Positions 10,173-22,292 of a DNA stretch of 64,000 bases are shown here, piece after piece. Position 1 is the stretch's first letter; the number at the start of each line of letters is the position of its first letter. Position numbers and translations under genes: made by a program. Source of the stretch: Alligator mississippiensis. Its lineage: Eukaryota > Chordata > Crocodylia > Alligatoridae. The DNA is taken from the NCBI RefSeq assembly GCF_030867095.1, contig NC_081830.1, forward strand, positions 37,555,832 to 37,619,831, read 5' to 3'. The notes beneath the pieces were generated by a model. The model was not told the DNA's origin. It searched no databases and saw only the letters and a program-made list of their open reading frames with translations.

Positions 10173-11547
10173 GGTAATCCTTCATGCCACCAGCACCTTC
10201 TGCTATGCAGGGGCAAATCAGCAAGATGCAAGTTTCCAAGGCAGCACTCATAGGCCAAAGCCCCTATCTAACATGAACAGGCAAACAAGGACTTACACCC
10301 TCAAGGCCCAGAAGGAGAGATGATCAGGATCTGGGCCATCACCTGTTCTGATGATGATGAAGGTCTAGGAGCAGTCTGGGGGTGAGCTGCTCCTTTCCTT
10401 CCCTATCCGGTCACTAGAGAGCTCCTGCTTGTAAGTTTGAGCTCACTGAAATGGGAACCCCATGTAACTGCTCACTTTGCTTATACTTAAGGCCAGTTCC
10501 AAATGGACAACAGACGGAACTGTTACCTCCCATGCCAAAGAGCATCCACATCCAACTACCCTCACACAATGCTCACTCACCTCTTTTACAACTAAGGCAA
10601 ACAAATTGCTCAGAAAGGGGGAGGGGGGTGTTAACATAGTAATTAAGGGACAGCACTGACTTCAGCCTTCAGCCAAAAATACAGAACCCCATTCACAGGC
10701 ACATCTCTCTGCAAAGACATGGCAACATGTGAATATGTCACCCCATTTCTGAGGGAGTTTATAATTTGGACATTCAGGATAGAACCTCGCCCTCTGTAAA
10801 AAGCCCTAGAACAAGTCCTAACCACAACTGAAGCTCTTCACCCCTGGCACAAGATGAAATTTGCTCTCTGCAAGCGTGATTCTTAGGACATGAACAGGAA
10901 GAGCGTTGTGAGGCTGTTCTGGAAAGCAGAACAATGCTTATGTTAGCAGTATCCAGGAAGGTTTCTCATTTCCCCACACAGAGCAGGGCTTGAGGGCCAG
11001 ACAGCAGGCACTTTTCTCAGTAATGCACAGGCAGGAACGACATATTGTTAAATGCAGATTGTCTGGGGAAATATTGGTGTTGATCCAAAGGCAGGTGAAG
11101 GACTGAACCTTGCAACTTGCACTAAAGTTGCATTTCCCTAAGTAGTCAAAGGCTCAGCCATAAATTTGCATTAAATAATAAAGAAACACAGGGCAGCATC
11201 CTATATGGCTCTAAAAGGAAAGAACATGTTGTGTCACTGCTCCAAGGTCACAGCTTAAGTATAAGAGACTGGTGATTTTGGTACCTTGTTTGTAAATGTA
11301 TTTCTGCCAGCTCAGTTGACAGTTATTCATTATGTGCAAGACCTGCTGGATGAGTTTGGCTTTATTTGATTCCGATGGTAATATTTTTAATAATTTAGAA
11401 GGACATCAAAAGGCATTTATGAAAGTAGCATCACCAGCAGCAAAAACTTTTCGGCTGAGACACTGGACAAAGGAACTGGAGTCTTCATTATCAGAGCAGT
11501 TCAAGAAACAGTGTGCAGGTATCATAAGGATGGGGGGATTGGGGATT

Positions 11548-11563
11548 AAAAAAAAAAAAAAAA
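11548..11563 (+). repeat. A16 homopolymer
   Basis: A run of 16 A with no recognisable retroposon body attached. Confidence 0.9.
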
Positions 11564-11939
11564 TCTTTAATGGAAAAGGCAGTAGCTAGAAGCCTCTGCA
11601 ATTAAGCAGAGAGCTAGGGGGAAGAAAGGGGGAGGGAGAAAGAGATGATTTAAGGATAACGCTGTTTTTCTTATTTTACTAAAGTTTCTTGTTCTGTTGT
11701 TGAAGAAATGTTTTTTTCATTGTTACCATACAACATGTATGCCTGGGAATTGTTATACATGCTAGCTCTGAAACCACTGTCAGGGGATCCACATTTCATC
11801 TTAAATCTGAGATTTTTTTTGATTATTGATTATAGCACATGTGACTCTTTACTAGTGCTTTTTAGCACCTCCTGTAAATGCTTCAGAAGAGAGGACGTTT
11901 TGTATTATGCAGCGAAGCCGCCCATACTACTGGTGAAAA

Positions 11940-12993
11940 CACCAGCCCTCTGGCCAAATGGGGAACTGCAACACAGAGATACTGGGCCAGCTAGGTGGGG
12001 CTTGAGGCCAGGAGCTTGGGGCTCCCTAGCGGGGAGCAGGATGGGGCTTTAGATGGATCATCCGGGGGAGGGGGAGGGTTGCTGCCCTCTGTGCAGGCGA
12101 GGAGACCCCTGTGCAGTTTTCTAATCCCTGTCATACCAGGTCACGGGGCAGGGAAGCAGTGCAGAGTAGCGAGCAAGTCTGCTGGTCCCTGTTGCATGAT
12201 TTGGCACTGCAGGGAGCAGAGATCCACACCAGGGTCTCCTTGCTGCTGCTGCCCACCCTGTGCTGCCCCAGTGACGTGGGGCTGCGTGGGGTGGGCAGCA
12301 GCAGCGAGGAGACCCCAGTACAGATCTCTGCTCCCCAAGGAGCTAGGTCTCACAGCAGGGCAGTGCTGGTCCCTGCCACATGACCTGGCTCCGCAGGGAG
12401 CAGAGATCTGGCATGGGCGGTGGTGGGAAGGAGAGCCCGACACAGATCTTTGCTTCCTGCAGAGCCAAGTCATGCGGCAGGGATTGCCCAGCCCCCAGTT
12501 TGATTCTCCAGCTCTGATCATTCCCCCAGCTCTGGATGTCGGGTTTCAGCAGGCTGCTGCTGCAGGTTGGGGCCAGCGGCAGCAGTACAATCTTCCCAGT
12601 GCTTGCCACGTGCTGCACTGAGCATCTGCTGCTGGCCTCAGCCTGCAGCAGCAGCCTGCTGAAACCATGCGTGCAGATCGGGGGCTGTGCCCCCTGGGAA
12701 AAGCTGGGGAAATGAGCTAAGGGAAGCGATCAGAGAGCTGGGGAATTGAACTGGGAGCTAGATGTCAATATCAGAACAGTCCTTCTTCCTCCTCTTAGTT
12801 TTTGTTTCCCTGCAAGCCCAGCTCTGAAACTCCAAAATTCTCCAAAACGTTTCCAAAATGTTTTGGAGTTTTCCAATTCATTTTGGAGCTGTTTCAGAGC
12901 CTTCTGTTTTGGTTCAGATTTGGTGTTTTGGGTACCAAAATGGCCCGAAACACCTCCAAAACGAAACAGCTATCAAAATTTCACACGGCCCTA
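11940..12993 (+). mobile_element. hAT-like element, right end intact, left end lost
   Basis: The right end ATTTCACACGGCCCTA corresponds to the ATTTTACACAGACCTA end of the 40,600-41,756 element. From about 12,540 to 12,993 the two run in parallel (TTTCAGCAGGCTGCTGCTGC, AGAGCT..AGATGTCAATATCAG, CTCTGAAACTCCAAAATTCT). The TAGGGCTGTGCAAA left end is not found. The 12.0-12.5 kb part carries alternating inverted 31-33 bp units and may be a separate module. The left boundary is uncertain. Confidence 0.7.
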
Positions 12994-13017
12994 ACATTGA
13001 GGTAGCTGACAGATATG

Positions 13018-13050
13018 GAAAAACAAAACAAAACAAAACAAAAAACAAAA
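13018..13050 (+). repeat. (AAAAC)n simple repeat
   Basis: Short run of AAAAC units just right of the hAT-like right end at 12,993. Confidence 0.85.
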
Positions 13051-13344
13051 CTGTGCTTTACCAGAAGCAGCAGCGTGTTAGCTGGACTGGGCTCTGTAGC
13101 ATCTGTATGAATCGGGTGCTTCAATTGGGCTTTTTGGCACTTTTATTTAAAGCTGATGCAATCAGCTATTAGATAAAAGTGCCAGAAAAGGCCCACTAAC
13201 ATGCTTGATCTATACAGATGTTGCATGAGCCAGGTCCAACTAATGCACTGCCTCTTCTGGGCATGCGCTGGGCTAGGTGCAGGGGTGCGCAGAATTTAAA
13301 GTGCCCTTGTTGGGGTTTTTGTTTTACATCTGAAAGCAGCCTCT

Positions 13345-13440
13345 GTGACTTGCCCAAGAGTGCCATAACTTTTCTAGCAAAGATAGAAACTGAACCAGGA
13401 TCTTTCATTACCCTGCCTAGGACTGAAGCCAAAGCCTGTG
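13345..13440 (-). repeat. MIR-like SINE fragment
   Basis: The stretch with GTGACTTGCCCAAGAGTGCC and GAAACTGAACCAGGATCTTT resembles the common amniote MIR/core-SINE segment read through its 'protein-like' accession tail. It abuts the CR1 3' end. Family call from memory only. Confidence 0.45.
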
Positions 13441-14400
13441 GAATCACAGAAAATTAGGGTTGGAAAGGACCTCAGGAGGACTTCTAGTTCAACCTCCTGC
13501 TCAAAGCAGGATCACCCCAACTAGATCATCCCAGACAAGGCTTTCACCTAGCCAAAGATAGAAATTCCACCATGTCTCTGGGTAACCTGTTCCAGTACTT
13601 CACTACCTGCTTAGTGAGACAAATTCTTCCTAGTATCTAACTTAAACTTCCCTTGCTGCAACTTGAGCTCATTTCTCCTTGTTCTGTCATTTGCTACCAC
13701 TGAGACCAGTCCAATTCCATCCTCTTTTCAGTCTAATTCCATCCCCCTTCAGGTAGTTGAAGGCTGCTATTAAATCCCCTCTCAATCTTCTCTTCTCTAG
13801 ACTAAATAAGCCCAGTTCCCTCAGCCTTTCCTCATAAATCATGTGTCCCAGTCTCCTAACCATTTTCGTTGCCCTCTGCTGGACTCTCTCAAATTGTCTA
13901 CATCCTTTCTGTAGTGGGGGGCCCAAAACTGGACATTGTACTCTGGATGTGGCCTCACCAGGGCTTGAATAGAGGGGAATAATCACTTCCCTGGATCTGC
14001 TGGCAATGCTCCAACTAATGCAGCCCAGTAAGCCATTAGCCTTCTTGGAAACAAGGGCACACTGCTGGCTCATATTCAGTTTACTGTCCACTGTAACCCC
14101 CTGGTCCTTTTCTGCAGATCTGCTGCCCAGCCTGTACTGGTGCATGGGATTGCTCCATCCTAAGTGCAGGACTTCGCACTTTTCCTTATTGAACCTCATG
14201 AGATTTCTTTTGGCCCAATCCTCCAATTTGTTAAGGTGTCTAAATCCTAGCTTTACTCTCCAGTATTCATTACTTTCCCCAGCTTGGTGCCACAGGATCA
14301 ACCCCTGGGGCATTCCACTTGACACTAGTTGACAATTAGACATCAAGCCATTGACTACTACCCTCTGGGCACCTATACACATGTTGGACATCTGGTTCAA
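13441..14400 (-). mobile_element. CR1 LINE, 5'-truncated, 3' end of ORF2 and 3' UTR
   Basis: On the minus strand the frame 14,400-13,687 encodes the end of a CR1 reverse transcriptase ORF: LEDWAKRNLMRFNKEKCEVL, KDQGVTVDSKLNMS, ERVQQRATKMVR, YEERLRELGLFSLEKRRLRG and DLIAAFNYLKG. Downstream the 3' UTR ends near 13,441 with the reverse of GAATCACAGAAAATTAGGGT, the usual CR1 terminus. The catalytic YxDD region is absent, as expected for 5' truncation, and the junction near 14,260-14,400 looks rearranged. It is immobile. Confidence 0.93.
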
Positions 14401-14690
14401 AGCATGCTAATTAGCATGTGTTGGAGCAGACTCAATTAATCAAGTCTGCTGGACTCTGGGGCATGTTAATTAATGCACTTCAGCAGCCTCCGCATCACAT
14501 CTATTCAGCACCCCTGCACTTCAAAATAGCAGTGGGGTTGCTTTAACCAAATCGCCTCAAACAAGCTTAGTTCAAGTACCCCAGCTGCCATTTTGAAGCA
14601 TGGGACGATGAATACATGCGGTGCTGCTGGTGCTTTAATTAGAGCGGCTCTCGGAGCTACTCTAAGTAAAATGCCCCCCACCACACTGGA
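14401..14690. repeat. Unclassified repeat-like segment with GCTAATTAGC palindrome
   Basis: Begins with AGCATGCTAATTAGCATG, a self-complementary motif, and carries TGCTTTAATTAGAGCGGCTC further on. It sits directly upstream of the CR1 5' break. It has the texture of a decayed DNA transposon; boundaries and family unknown. Confidence 0.35.
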
Positions 14691-15297
14691 GCATGTGCAC
14701 AGATGCCCTCTGAAGCTGGTGATCCAGTCAGTTTTCTATCCAATAAAAGAATACACCACTGGGATCCCAAACCTCAGGATGATGTGTGTCTTTCATGGCA
14801 AGAAGTTTCAGAAACAATAAGAAGGTGCCACTATTTTCATTGCACAGTAAATGAACTGTGCTGTGCGTGCAAAAGTCCTCCAACTAAGAAAGCACTTGGA
14901 GATGCGAGAGCTACAGCAAGATAATTCAGGCATCCTCCTGCTCGATGTGGGATCTGAGGAGTCAAATGGGCAATAGCACTCACAGCATGGACAGGACAGA
15001 AGCCATCAAAGCTGCCTGAACCACCCCAGTCCCAGAGCTCTGAATCCTGTTGTAGGTACTAACTTCTTTTGCAGGTTAACAGGATTTACAAAAGATTGGT
15101 TGGGTTGTTTTCAATTTGCAAGGCTGTTGCTCCCACTTCTGTTCATGCAGCAGTCATTGCAGCTGTTTTACAAGTGCTGGGACTGTTAGTTAACTTCAAT
15201 CCCCACAGAAATCCTCAGCTGAGATCCAGCTGAACTGTTGAAATCTTCAACCGGCATAGCAGTAGCAGCAGTTCAGCTGGTCACTATAACCCCTATG

Positions 15298-15543
15298 CTA
15301 CAATACAGTCCCTTGGACTTGAAATTCTCTAAGCCTTCGTCTCAGGGCTATGTGCCACAGGATAATTGCATGAGGCATCCCAGAAAGCATCAGTGCTGTT
15401 ATAAGGGCCTGTTGTGTCTCAATGGACCAAAAGTTTCTGTCAAGAGCAACGGGGGTCAGATAGGCTATTGCAAAGATGAACAGCGCAACAATCCATGTCA
15501 TGCAATTAATGCCACTGCAACCACTTCCTTCCTTTGTGCCCAC
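15298..15543 (-). pseudogene. Short hydrophobic frame, possible 7TM receptor relic
   Basis: An open frame of about 81 codons on the minus strand encodes two membrane-like stretches: CMTWIVALFIFAIAYLTPVA and IETQQALITALMLSGMPHAI, ending ILWHIALRRRLREF. The layout (hydrophobic helix, short loop, helix ending in IL followed by basic residues) recalls the last two helices of bitter-taste (T2R) receptors, but no diagnostic motif was confirmed. It may be chance. Not a functional gene as seen. Confidence 0.2.
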
Positions 15544-18500
15544 ATATGCAGAGGAAGAAATGTGTTACATTTGCCAAGGCTTTTCCACACCTTGTCCAGT
15601 TCCTTGAAAGCAAGTAGCTCGCACAGACAGACAGCTCCCCCGTTCAGAGTAGAGAAAATTTTATTTTACAGGAGAAATAAATATGCTCTTTGCAGGCTCA
15701 GCACAAGAGGGAGGCTACTCTAAGTGCCTCTAATGAAAAACATGTCCAAGATTTTCAGAATCACTAGTGATTTAGGGTGTTCAATGTGAGATGCCTTAAA
15801 GGAGGTCTGGTTTTATGAAGGGGAGGGGGTTCATCACTTTCTGGAAATCAGATCCCTTCAGGCATTTCAGGTTGGAAACACCAAAATAAATCACTTTGAA
15901 AGTCTTGGCTTTTGTCCAGGTTTTGAAAAAGCACCATACTGGAAAACACTGCAAAGAGCCTGATGTTAAACATGACCTAGTACTGTGTTGGCAGAGATGG
16001 CTGTATTTTAAATTATGCAAGTAGATTACAGCTAACTGAGTTAATCCCAGTCACTTAATGCCCTTTTAAACACAACAGACTCCATCCATGTTGGAGATGT
16101 AAGTTGTGTTTGACTTCACGTAGACATGGGCAAATCTAGGAAAGGGAAGCAGAAAGAAACAGCTATTGCTTTTATAACTTTATCCAAGTTCTCTGGTTGG
16201 TACGCTGCCACTGTAATGCTCCATGAACTTCAAATTATAGCAAGCTAACCATGAGCGAAGAGGGGGCTCATCATGGAGCAATTTCACTCCTCATAACTCT
16301 GTGTGACACCCTAAGTCAAACTCACTCTACTATGGTAGTTGGTTTCTGCCCCTACACACACAGAAGTTCGGCTGTATTCAGAATACTGGGTGACAGCAGC
16401 ATCTAGTTCAGAGGGCTCTCCCTTGCTCTCCGGACTTAAACCAAAGCATATTTGCATTACCTGAGAACAGAGCTGATTCCTGCCACGTCACAGCCTCTCG
16501 GTGTTGCTAGCACTCAATGGATTTATGGACCGTGCCTTTAAGAAAAAGAGAAACAGACAGTGAGAGGTGCCTGCCAGTACAGCCTGAAACCAAACACATG
16601 TTCCAGGGAAATGGTATAGTTTGGGAAATGATTTCTCCTCTTATTCCTGTTGGGCTACAGATTTCTACCTGTGCCCTAGAGGAAAGCTGAGACATCCAGC
16701 CTTCAAAAATACAACTAACCTGCCAGCAAAGAAATGTACACATTGTGTAAAGAACCAGCGGGGAAGAACTTGAGAAGAGTGGACTGGGGTCTGCAGATAA
16801 TGAGAAGTCTCAACTGCAAGCAGAAGCTGGACAAATGGAAACATGCTTGGAAATGAAGTTTGCATAGCCACATGGGGAAGGTGGATGCCAATTTCCACTC
16901 ATTTTCCTTGTGGTGTCCAAACCCCCTAGGCACCTTGGAACATTCCACCCTAGAAACCAAGCTCAGTCCCAATTTATTTCTCCCTCGCTCTATTTTGCAG
17001 TCCTTGGGAAGTGAATAGGGTTGCAAGCAAGCAGCCGATCTGCTTTGCAGCACGGCTGTATTCAAACCTGCACTGAAGGTTTTTTCTGTAGGGAAGGAAG
17101 GAAGCCAGTAAAGGTGCAAAATTCTGCCAATGAATAGAAGTTGGGAATACCAGTGGAATATAAGAACCTTTCCAGGCAATATTTTCTTTAGCATTGGGCA
17201 GCTCTGTGCAGCTAGGAGTGCAGTATTAAAGGCCTGTTGTACTCTAACAGGGCCGAGTCTGTAGTCAAGGAGTACACGTCTATGCTGAATCAGTTTAATC
17301 AGTCAAGCAACATGTTTCTAGGAAAGTTCACCAAGTTACCTCAGAGCAGCCTAACAGCGAACCCCCTTCCCAAGCAAATGTCAGCTCCTGTTCCAAAAGC
17401 TGCAGTAGAAACCTCCCCACAACTCCCTGTAAGCATTTGTCCTCCTCTGGAGTGGGGCTGCACAAGGAGGCAGTGACACAAGCCAGATTAGTCCTCCCAA
17501 GTTGCTGGCACCCAACACTAAGTCCACTTTTTGTTGCAGGGGGTGCCCCTCACTCAGCTGAACAAGGTTTCTGTCCCACCACCCCACAGGAAGAAGTGAC
17601 CAGTGGGAACAGATGCCACTTTTGTGCTTCCCAGAAGCCCATCACTGTACCTGATGCTGGTGGAGCTACAGCACTGGGGATGCCCTCCTATCCATGCTGC
17701 AGACTCCAGGGGTTAGCTCCATGCTGAGCTCTCGCTGAGGTGATTTTGCTTGGTTCCAAGTGTAGAAAAGACAGGTAGCCAATGGGTCACCCCCCAGGTT
17801 ACTGCCCCAGGCTCCTCTCTCTCTCTTGCCTTCCCCTGAACTTCTAGAGACAGGAAAGTGCTATCAGTCCATCTCCCTTTTTTGCTTCAAACTTTCTTTT
17901 ATAGCTGCTTCCCGTCTTGGGAAATGCCAGGTTGCACACAGGAGAGGAAGAAATCCTAATAAAGCAGGGGAGATAGCAAGTTTACAAGCCCTTTCTGATT
18001 TGCTGCCTCTCTCAGGCCCTGCCTTTGTTTGAGATGGGGGTGTGGATTCACAGATCCCTGCAGTTAGGAGTATCCACCTTTTAATAATACACAGCAAGAA
18101 AAGCCCATACCATGGAGACAAGGAATCAAGGAGCGTTGGCCTTTCTGTCCTCAAGCTGGCCATGGCTCTCTGGGTCCAGGGCAGGTTAGTGTGGCAGTTG
18201 CTTGCATACAAGGGAAAAGTTGTAAGGGAAAAGTTGTACTGTTTTATTTTGGGGAGGGGATAGAAAATGTAAGGGCAGATAACATCCCAAATTGTTTTCT
18301 ATCAGTTCTTTGTGGATGCATGACATCAACTAGGATGCAATCATTAATCACCAAGCCTGGGAGCACTGAGAGTGACTCACACTTGTAGACGTGGGAGTTA
18401 CTAGTGACTTGAGACTCCACTTTCCCACGGAAGAGAAGCCAAGAGTGAAATGCAAGGGCTTATATGCGACTTGGTGGAGCACTGGGCTCCCCCAGTTCCT

Positions 18501-18599
18501 CACCCCTTTCACTGGGACAGCACAGATCAGGGAAGGGAGGGAGTCTGGTGTTGAGGATTTAGTCTAGTGATCTCTACTCACTTACACAGTCCCCCCTTC

Positions 18600-18785
18600 A
18601 TGCAGTAACGAAGCACCCTCATCCTCACAGGTACCCCGAGGCAGGGAAGCCCAATGAGCCCCATTCTACAGACAGCAGTTGTGTCCCAGAGCACCCCAGT
18701 GCCTTGCCCTAGTCAGACAGTAAGCCTGACAAAACAGAGACCTTAAACCCAGCTCTTCTGAGTTCCAGCCCAGCATCACAGCCAC
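18600..18785 (-). repeat. MIR-like SINE fragment
   Basis: CCCATTCTACAGACAGCAGT, TTGCCCTAGTCAGACAGTAA and AACCCAGCTCTTCTGAGTTC follow the order of the well-known MIR-type consensus (tail orientation). Diverged; limits approximate. Confidence 0.45.
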
Positions 18786-19601
18786 AAGCCCAGCCTTGTA
18801 CCCAACGCAGAGCAGCCAGAACCCTACCTCCTCCTGCTGCCTGATTGGCGAGTTCTGACACCTTCCTCTGTGAGATCACAATGGCAGAGCCACGAAATGC
18901 CATACGGTATTTATAACAACAAATGAACAAACTGAAACCAAGAGAAAGGTCTGAATGGATCTCCCAAAAGTCAGAGGAGGTGGCTATAACAGGTCCTAAC
19001 CTGTTCCCAAGTTAGGCATCATCCATATTTCCTAACCTAACTGGACCCAGAGAACCTGACTGCTCCCTCCTACAGGAAAAGGAGGGAGGGTTTGGAGAAC
19101 ATGGAAACCTTGACTTTACAGAGTTTGTTTTGTTGGCAAGGAAAGATTTGAGCCCTCCCACACCATGACCGGGACTTAGGCAGGCAACTCACCCTCCATA
19201 ATATTCTGATTCCCTGAGATCTATACTATTTTTGGAGAGCCCCTGTGGCTAGTGTTTACCCCAACTTGCTGCTGAAGAGCAGGCCAAAGAACATGACAAA
19301 TGGATGTGCTCAGAAATGCTTCCTCAGAAACACTATATTCTTCACCGCAGAGACTGGACTCTCAGTGCGCTGAGGAGTTCTCCTTCAAACAGCCATCAAG
19401 CTCAGTATAATATTTTAAGATGCAGTTTCTGATGCAGGGATAATCTTCAGGCAACTACAGAAATTCATCTTATTCATTAATGGTCATAACAACGTTTCAT
19501 GACCTGTCAGAAATGCCCTCTTATCTGTTTTCATACTATAAGAGCTCACAAACTTCAGCTTTTCTCCATATTTATATAATATTACTTTTGCGTAAGGCAA
19601 T

Positions 19602-19635
19602 TTAAGAAGCCAAAAAACTTAAGAAGCCAAAAAAA
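19602..19635 (+). repeat. Short tandem duplication TTAAGAAGCCAAAAAA
   Basis: Two adjacent copies of TTAAGAAGCCAAAAAA in an AT-rich stretch. No larger context. Confidence 0.8.
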
Positions 19636-20860
19636 AAGCCAGCTTCCTTCTGTCACCACCATTGGACAAAGGAAAAAATTGGTTTGTAGCAAGGAAAGAG
19701 GGGGAAATAGTAAGAGACTGTTATAAGCTGCTTGATGTTTTATTAGCTCCTCTTACAATTTTCCGTTATAGTCGGAAGGAGCAGAAAGGCATGGGGTTGC
19801 CCTTGAGGGCTAAACAGAAGGGGAAACTGTCTCCACTTGGCCATGAACCTCTTTGAATGGAAGGTACTGGGTGAGCAGAATGTACTGTGCTTGACAAGCT
19901 GAGAGACAGCCTGTCCCTTGTTAGCTAAGAAATCATATTAGTTGGTAGGGAGGCATGGGGCAGGGTGGTGTGGGCACTAAGGTGCACTGTTGACAGCTCA
20001 GAGGTCACAAGTTTGAGGCTATAATAGAAGCACTCACAGTGCAGCCCTGTCAGAGTCCAATGAATCTGAGAATTCTGCTATATGCCTTGTCATACGGACA
20101 TGAAAAAGGAAAAGAAGAAAGGAAGGTAGTGAAGCAAATCTGAGTGGCATAATGGGGCTTCTAGCTGCAGGAGAGGGGTGTTTCAACTCAAGTCATAAGT
20201 GAAGGTGGCTGGAGACCTCTTACACCTTTGTTCTCACATAGGCATCACCACATAACTACTGGTAGCCTGGCCTGGGCTGATCCAGGACAACAGCAGGTGC
20301 TACAGGGCAGGTGGGAGATTCACAGAGCAAAGCAACAGCTGCACACTATCCAAATGATGTATTTATCTGCGATTTTGCTTCACTGCAGTGCTATAAATCA
20401 AATGCCAAGCTTCTCTTGAGGAGAATTAGGACTCCTACAATGCCATATTAGCAGCACTCAAATCCTTTATCCTCAGAATACATGCTATAGCTTCCCCAGG
20501 TTGCTCCACCAATGTCTTTTGCCACTTATCTGGAGACAGCAAGATGTGTTTTTTGTTACCAAGCCACCTTATGCTAATTAGAACTGGACAGCTGAGTGAT
20601 TTGGTTGACAGGACAGAGCCATTCATTGGTCTGAGATTCAAATCCAGGTCAGGGTAATGTTAGCTAGTCATTGCTAATGTGCTAAACAGAAGTGTTAAAG
20701 TTCCAGACAATCACCTTCACACTTTCTCTCCATTTTTGCAACAAGATGCCTGTCAGGTGTGGAAAAGGCTTCCCATCACCCCCAGCTCCCAAAAGTATCT
20801 CATTACCCTACTTCAAATCCCTACTTATAAAACTTTCCTTCACCACAATGTCTCCTAGAC

Positions 20861-21057
20861 CAGTGATTCTCAACTAGGGTGACACTGCACCCTGGAGTGC
20901 CACCAAATCTTTCAAAGGGTGCCACTGCCCAGTCCCTCTGCAAGGAGGTAAGCACTGTAATATATAAATTAGAATTAGTTAATGAAAGTGGATGCCATTC
21001 AATTCATGCAAGTTAAAGAGGAGGGATACCTCAACTCCCACAAGTTGAGAACCATTG
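20861..21057 (+). mobile_element. Short hAT-like element, CAGTGATTCTCAAC ends
   Basis: Left end CAGTGATTCTCAACTAGGGT and right end AAGTTGAGAACCATTG are inverted repeats. Flanks TCCTAGAC (20,853-20,860) and TCCTAAAC (21,058-21,065) match at 7 of 8. Non-autonomous, 197 bp, and related to the copies at 25,796 and 48,441. Confidence 0.88.
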
Positions 21058-21065
21058 TCCTAAAC

Positions 21066-21235
21066 CAGGGGTGGGCAAAATGTGGCCCGCCAGGCCATTC
21101 TATCTGGCCCGCGAAACCCATAACAAAAATTAGAAAATAAATATTTATCTGCCCTTGGCTGCCTGTCATGCAGCCCTTGATGGCTTGCCAAAACTCAGTA
21201 AGCGGCCCTCCACCCAAAATAATTGCCTGCTCCGG
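21066..21235 (+). mobile_element. Short hAT-like element, CAGGGGTGGGCAAA end
   Basis: Starts CAGGGGTGGGCAAAATGTGG, carries CTATCTGGCCCGCGAAACCC, and ends near CCCAAAATAATTGCCTGCTC, the general form of 'not in place' hAT MITEs of amniotes. It abuts the target duplication of the element to its left. Right end decayed. Confidence 0.7.
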
Positions 21236-21762
21236 TCTATTCTGTGCTTGTTCAGTGCCCCGCCCAACAGGGCCTTGGCCTATGACCAGAGATACTACTG
21301 CAACGTCAATATGTGATTTGTTTGATGGCCCTTGGAAAATGAACTAGTGGCCTTCACCCAGGTCCTAATGGGCTGGTGATGCCTGAAAAATCCCCACCAC
21401 AACTATTATTTTCATTTGCTGTCACATTAGGGCCACAAAGAAAAATATGGACAAATAATCACCCTCTGTCCATAAAACAGGGCTTTTAAAAAAGCGTATC
21501 TTCTTGGTGTATTTTCTATGCATGCTGTGGATACAGGGAGCTCAAAAAGCAATGCTTCTTTCAAAAAAAATGCATCAGGGACTGGCTAGATAGAAGTACT
21601 GTTAAAGAGGTGTTTACACAAGACTATTTTACATGTCCTGTGTAGGCACAGGACTGTACTGCAGAACAGGCTGTTCCCATCTTGCTTTGTATCTATTAGC
21701 ATAAATTAGAATTATCCACACTAACCTGCCTCAGGTTGTGACTGCTCCTCTGGGGCTCACTG

Positions 21763-21782
21763 GAGAGAGAGAGAGAGAGAAA
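21763..21782 (+). repeat. (GA)n simple repeat
   Basis: About 20 nt of perfect GA dinucleotides. Confidence 0.9.
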
Positions 21783-22086
21783 GCTATTGTAAAAATATTT
21801 TTAAGTGTGTTAACAGATGGTAACCAACCAATTTCACAGCAGGTCTTTGAGGCACTCAAGATTTATCTTCAGTTTACCAGATTAGACATTCAAAAGGATA
21901 AATATAGGTGTGCAGGAATGGCAAAGCCACTTCTTTATATTTAATGGGAGTCAGGGCATGATTCATGTTTTCCGAGTGCAAATACTGACATTCGAAATGG
22001 CACCAAGTTCTTACCTTGCTGAATAGTAGACTGGGAGAAGTTCAGAGTCTGTGGTAGACTCCACAGCTTGGCTCAACCACTTGGAT

Positions 22087-22292
22087 CAGGAGCTGGCAAC
22101 TTTTTAGGATCAGCAGGCCAAATTAGCGCAGTTCATTCTATAGGTGGGTCACCACTTCTGACCTGGCTACCACTCCCGCTGCTACCAATTCCCCCCACCT
22201 TCAAATTACTATCGTACTCTAGGCCTTGTGGGCCAGTTGAAATCAATGTATGGGCTGGACCTGTCCTGTGGGCCATAGGTTGCTGAACCCCA
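22087..22292 (+). mobile_element. Short hAT-like element with exact 8-bp duplication
   Basis: Left end CAGGAGCTGGCAACTTTTTA and right end GGTTGCTGAACCCCA are degenerate inverted repeats. Both flanks read ACTTGGAT (22,079-22,086 and 22,293-22,300), an exact 8-bp target duplication. 206 bp, non-coding. Confidence 0.88.

Noticed and set aside
11995-12621. 208-codon plus-strand open frame
   Set aside because: Lies in the repeat-bearing interior of a hAT-like element with alternating inverted units.
16715-17194. 159-codon minus-strand open frame
   Set aside because: No recognisable domain, no codon bias or splice context, and cysteine-, leucine- and histidine-rich low-quality composition.
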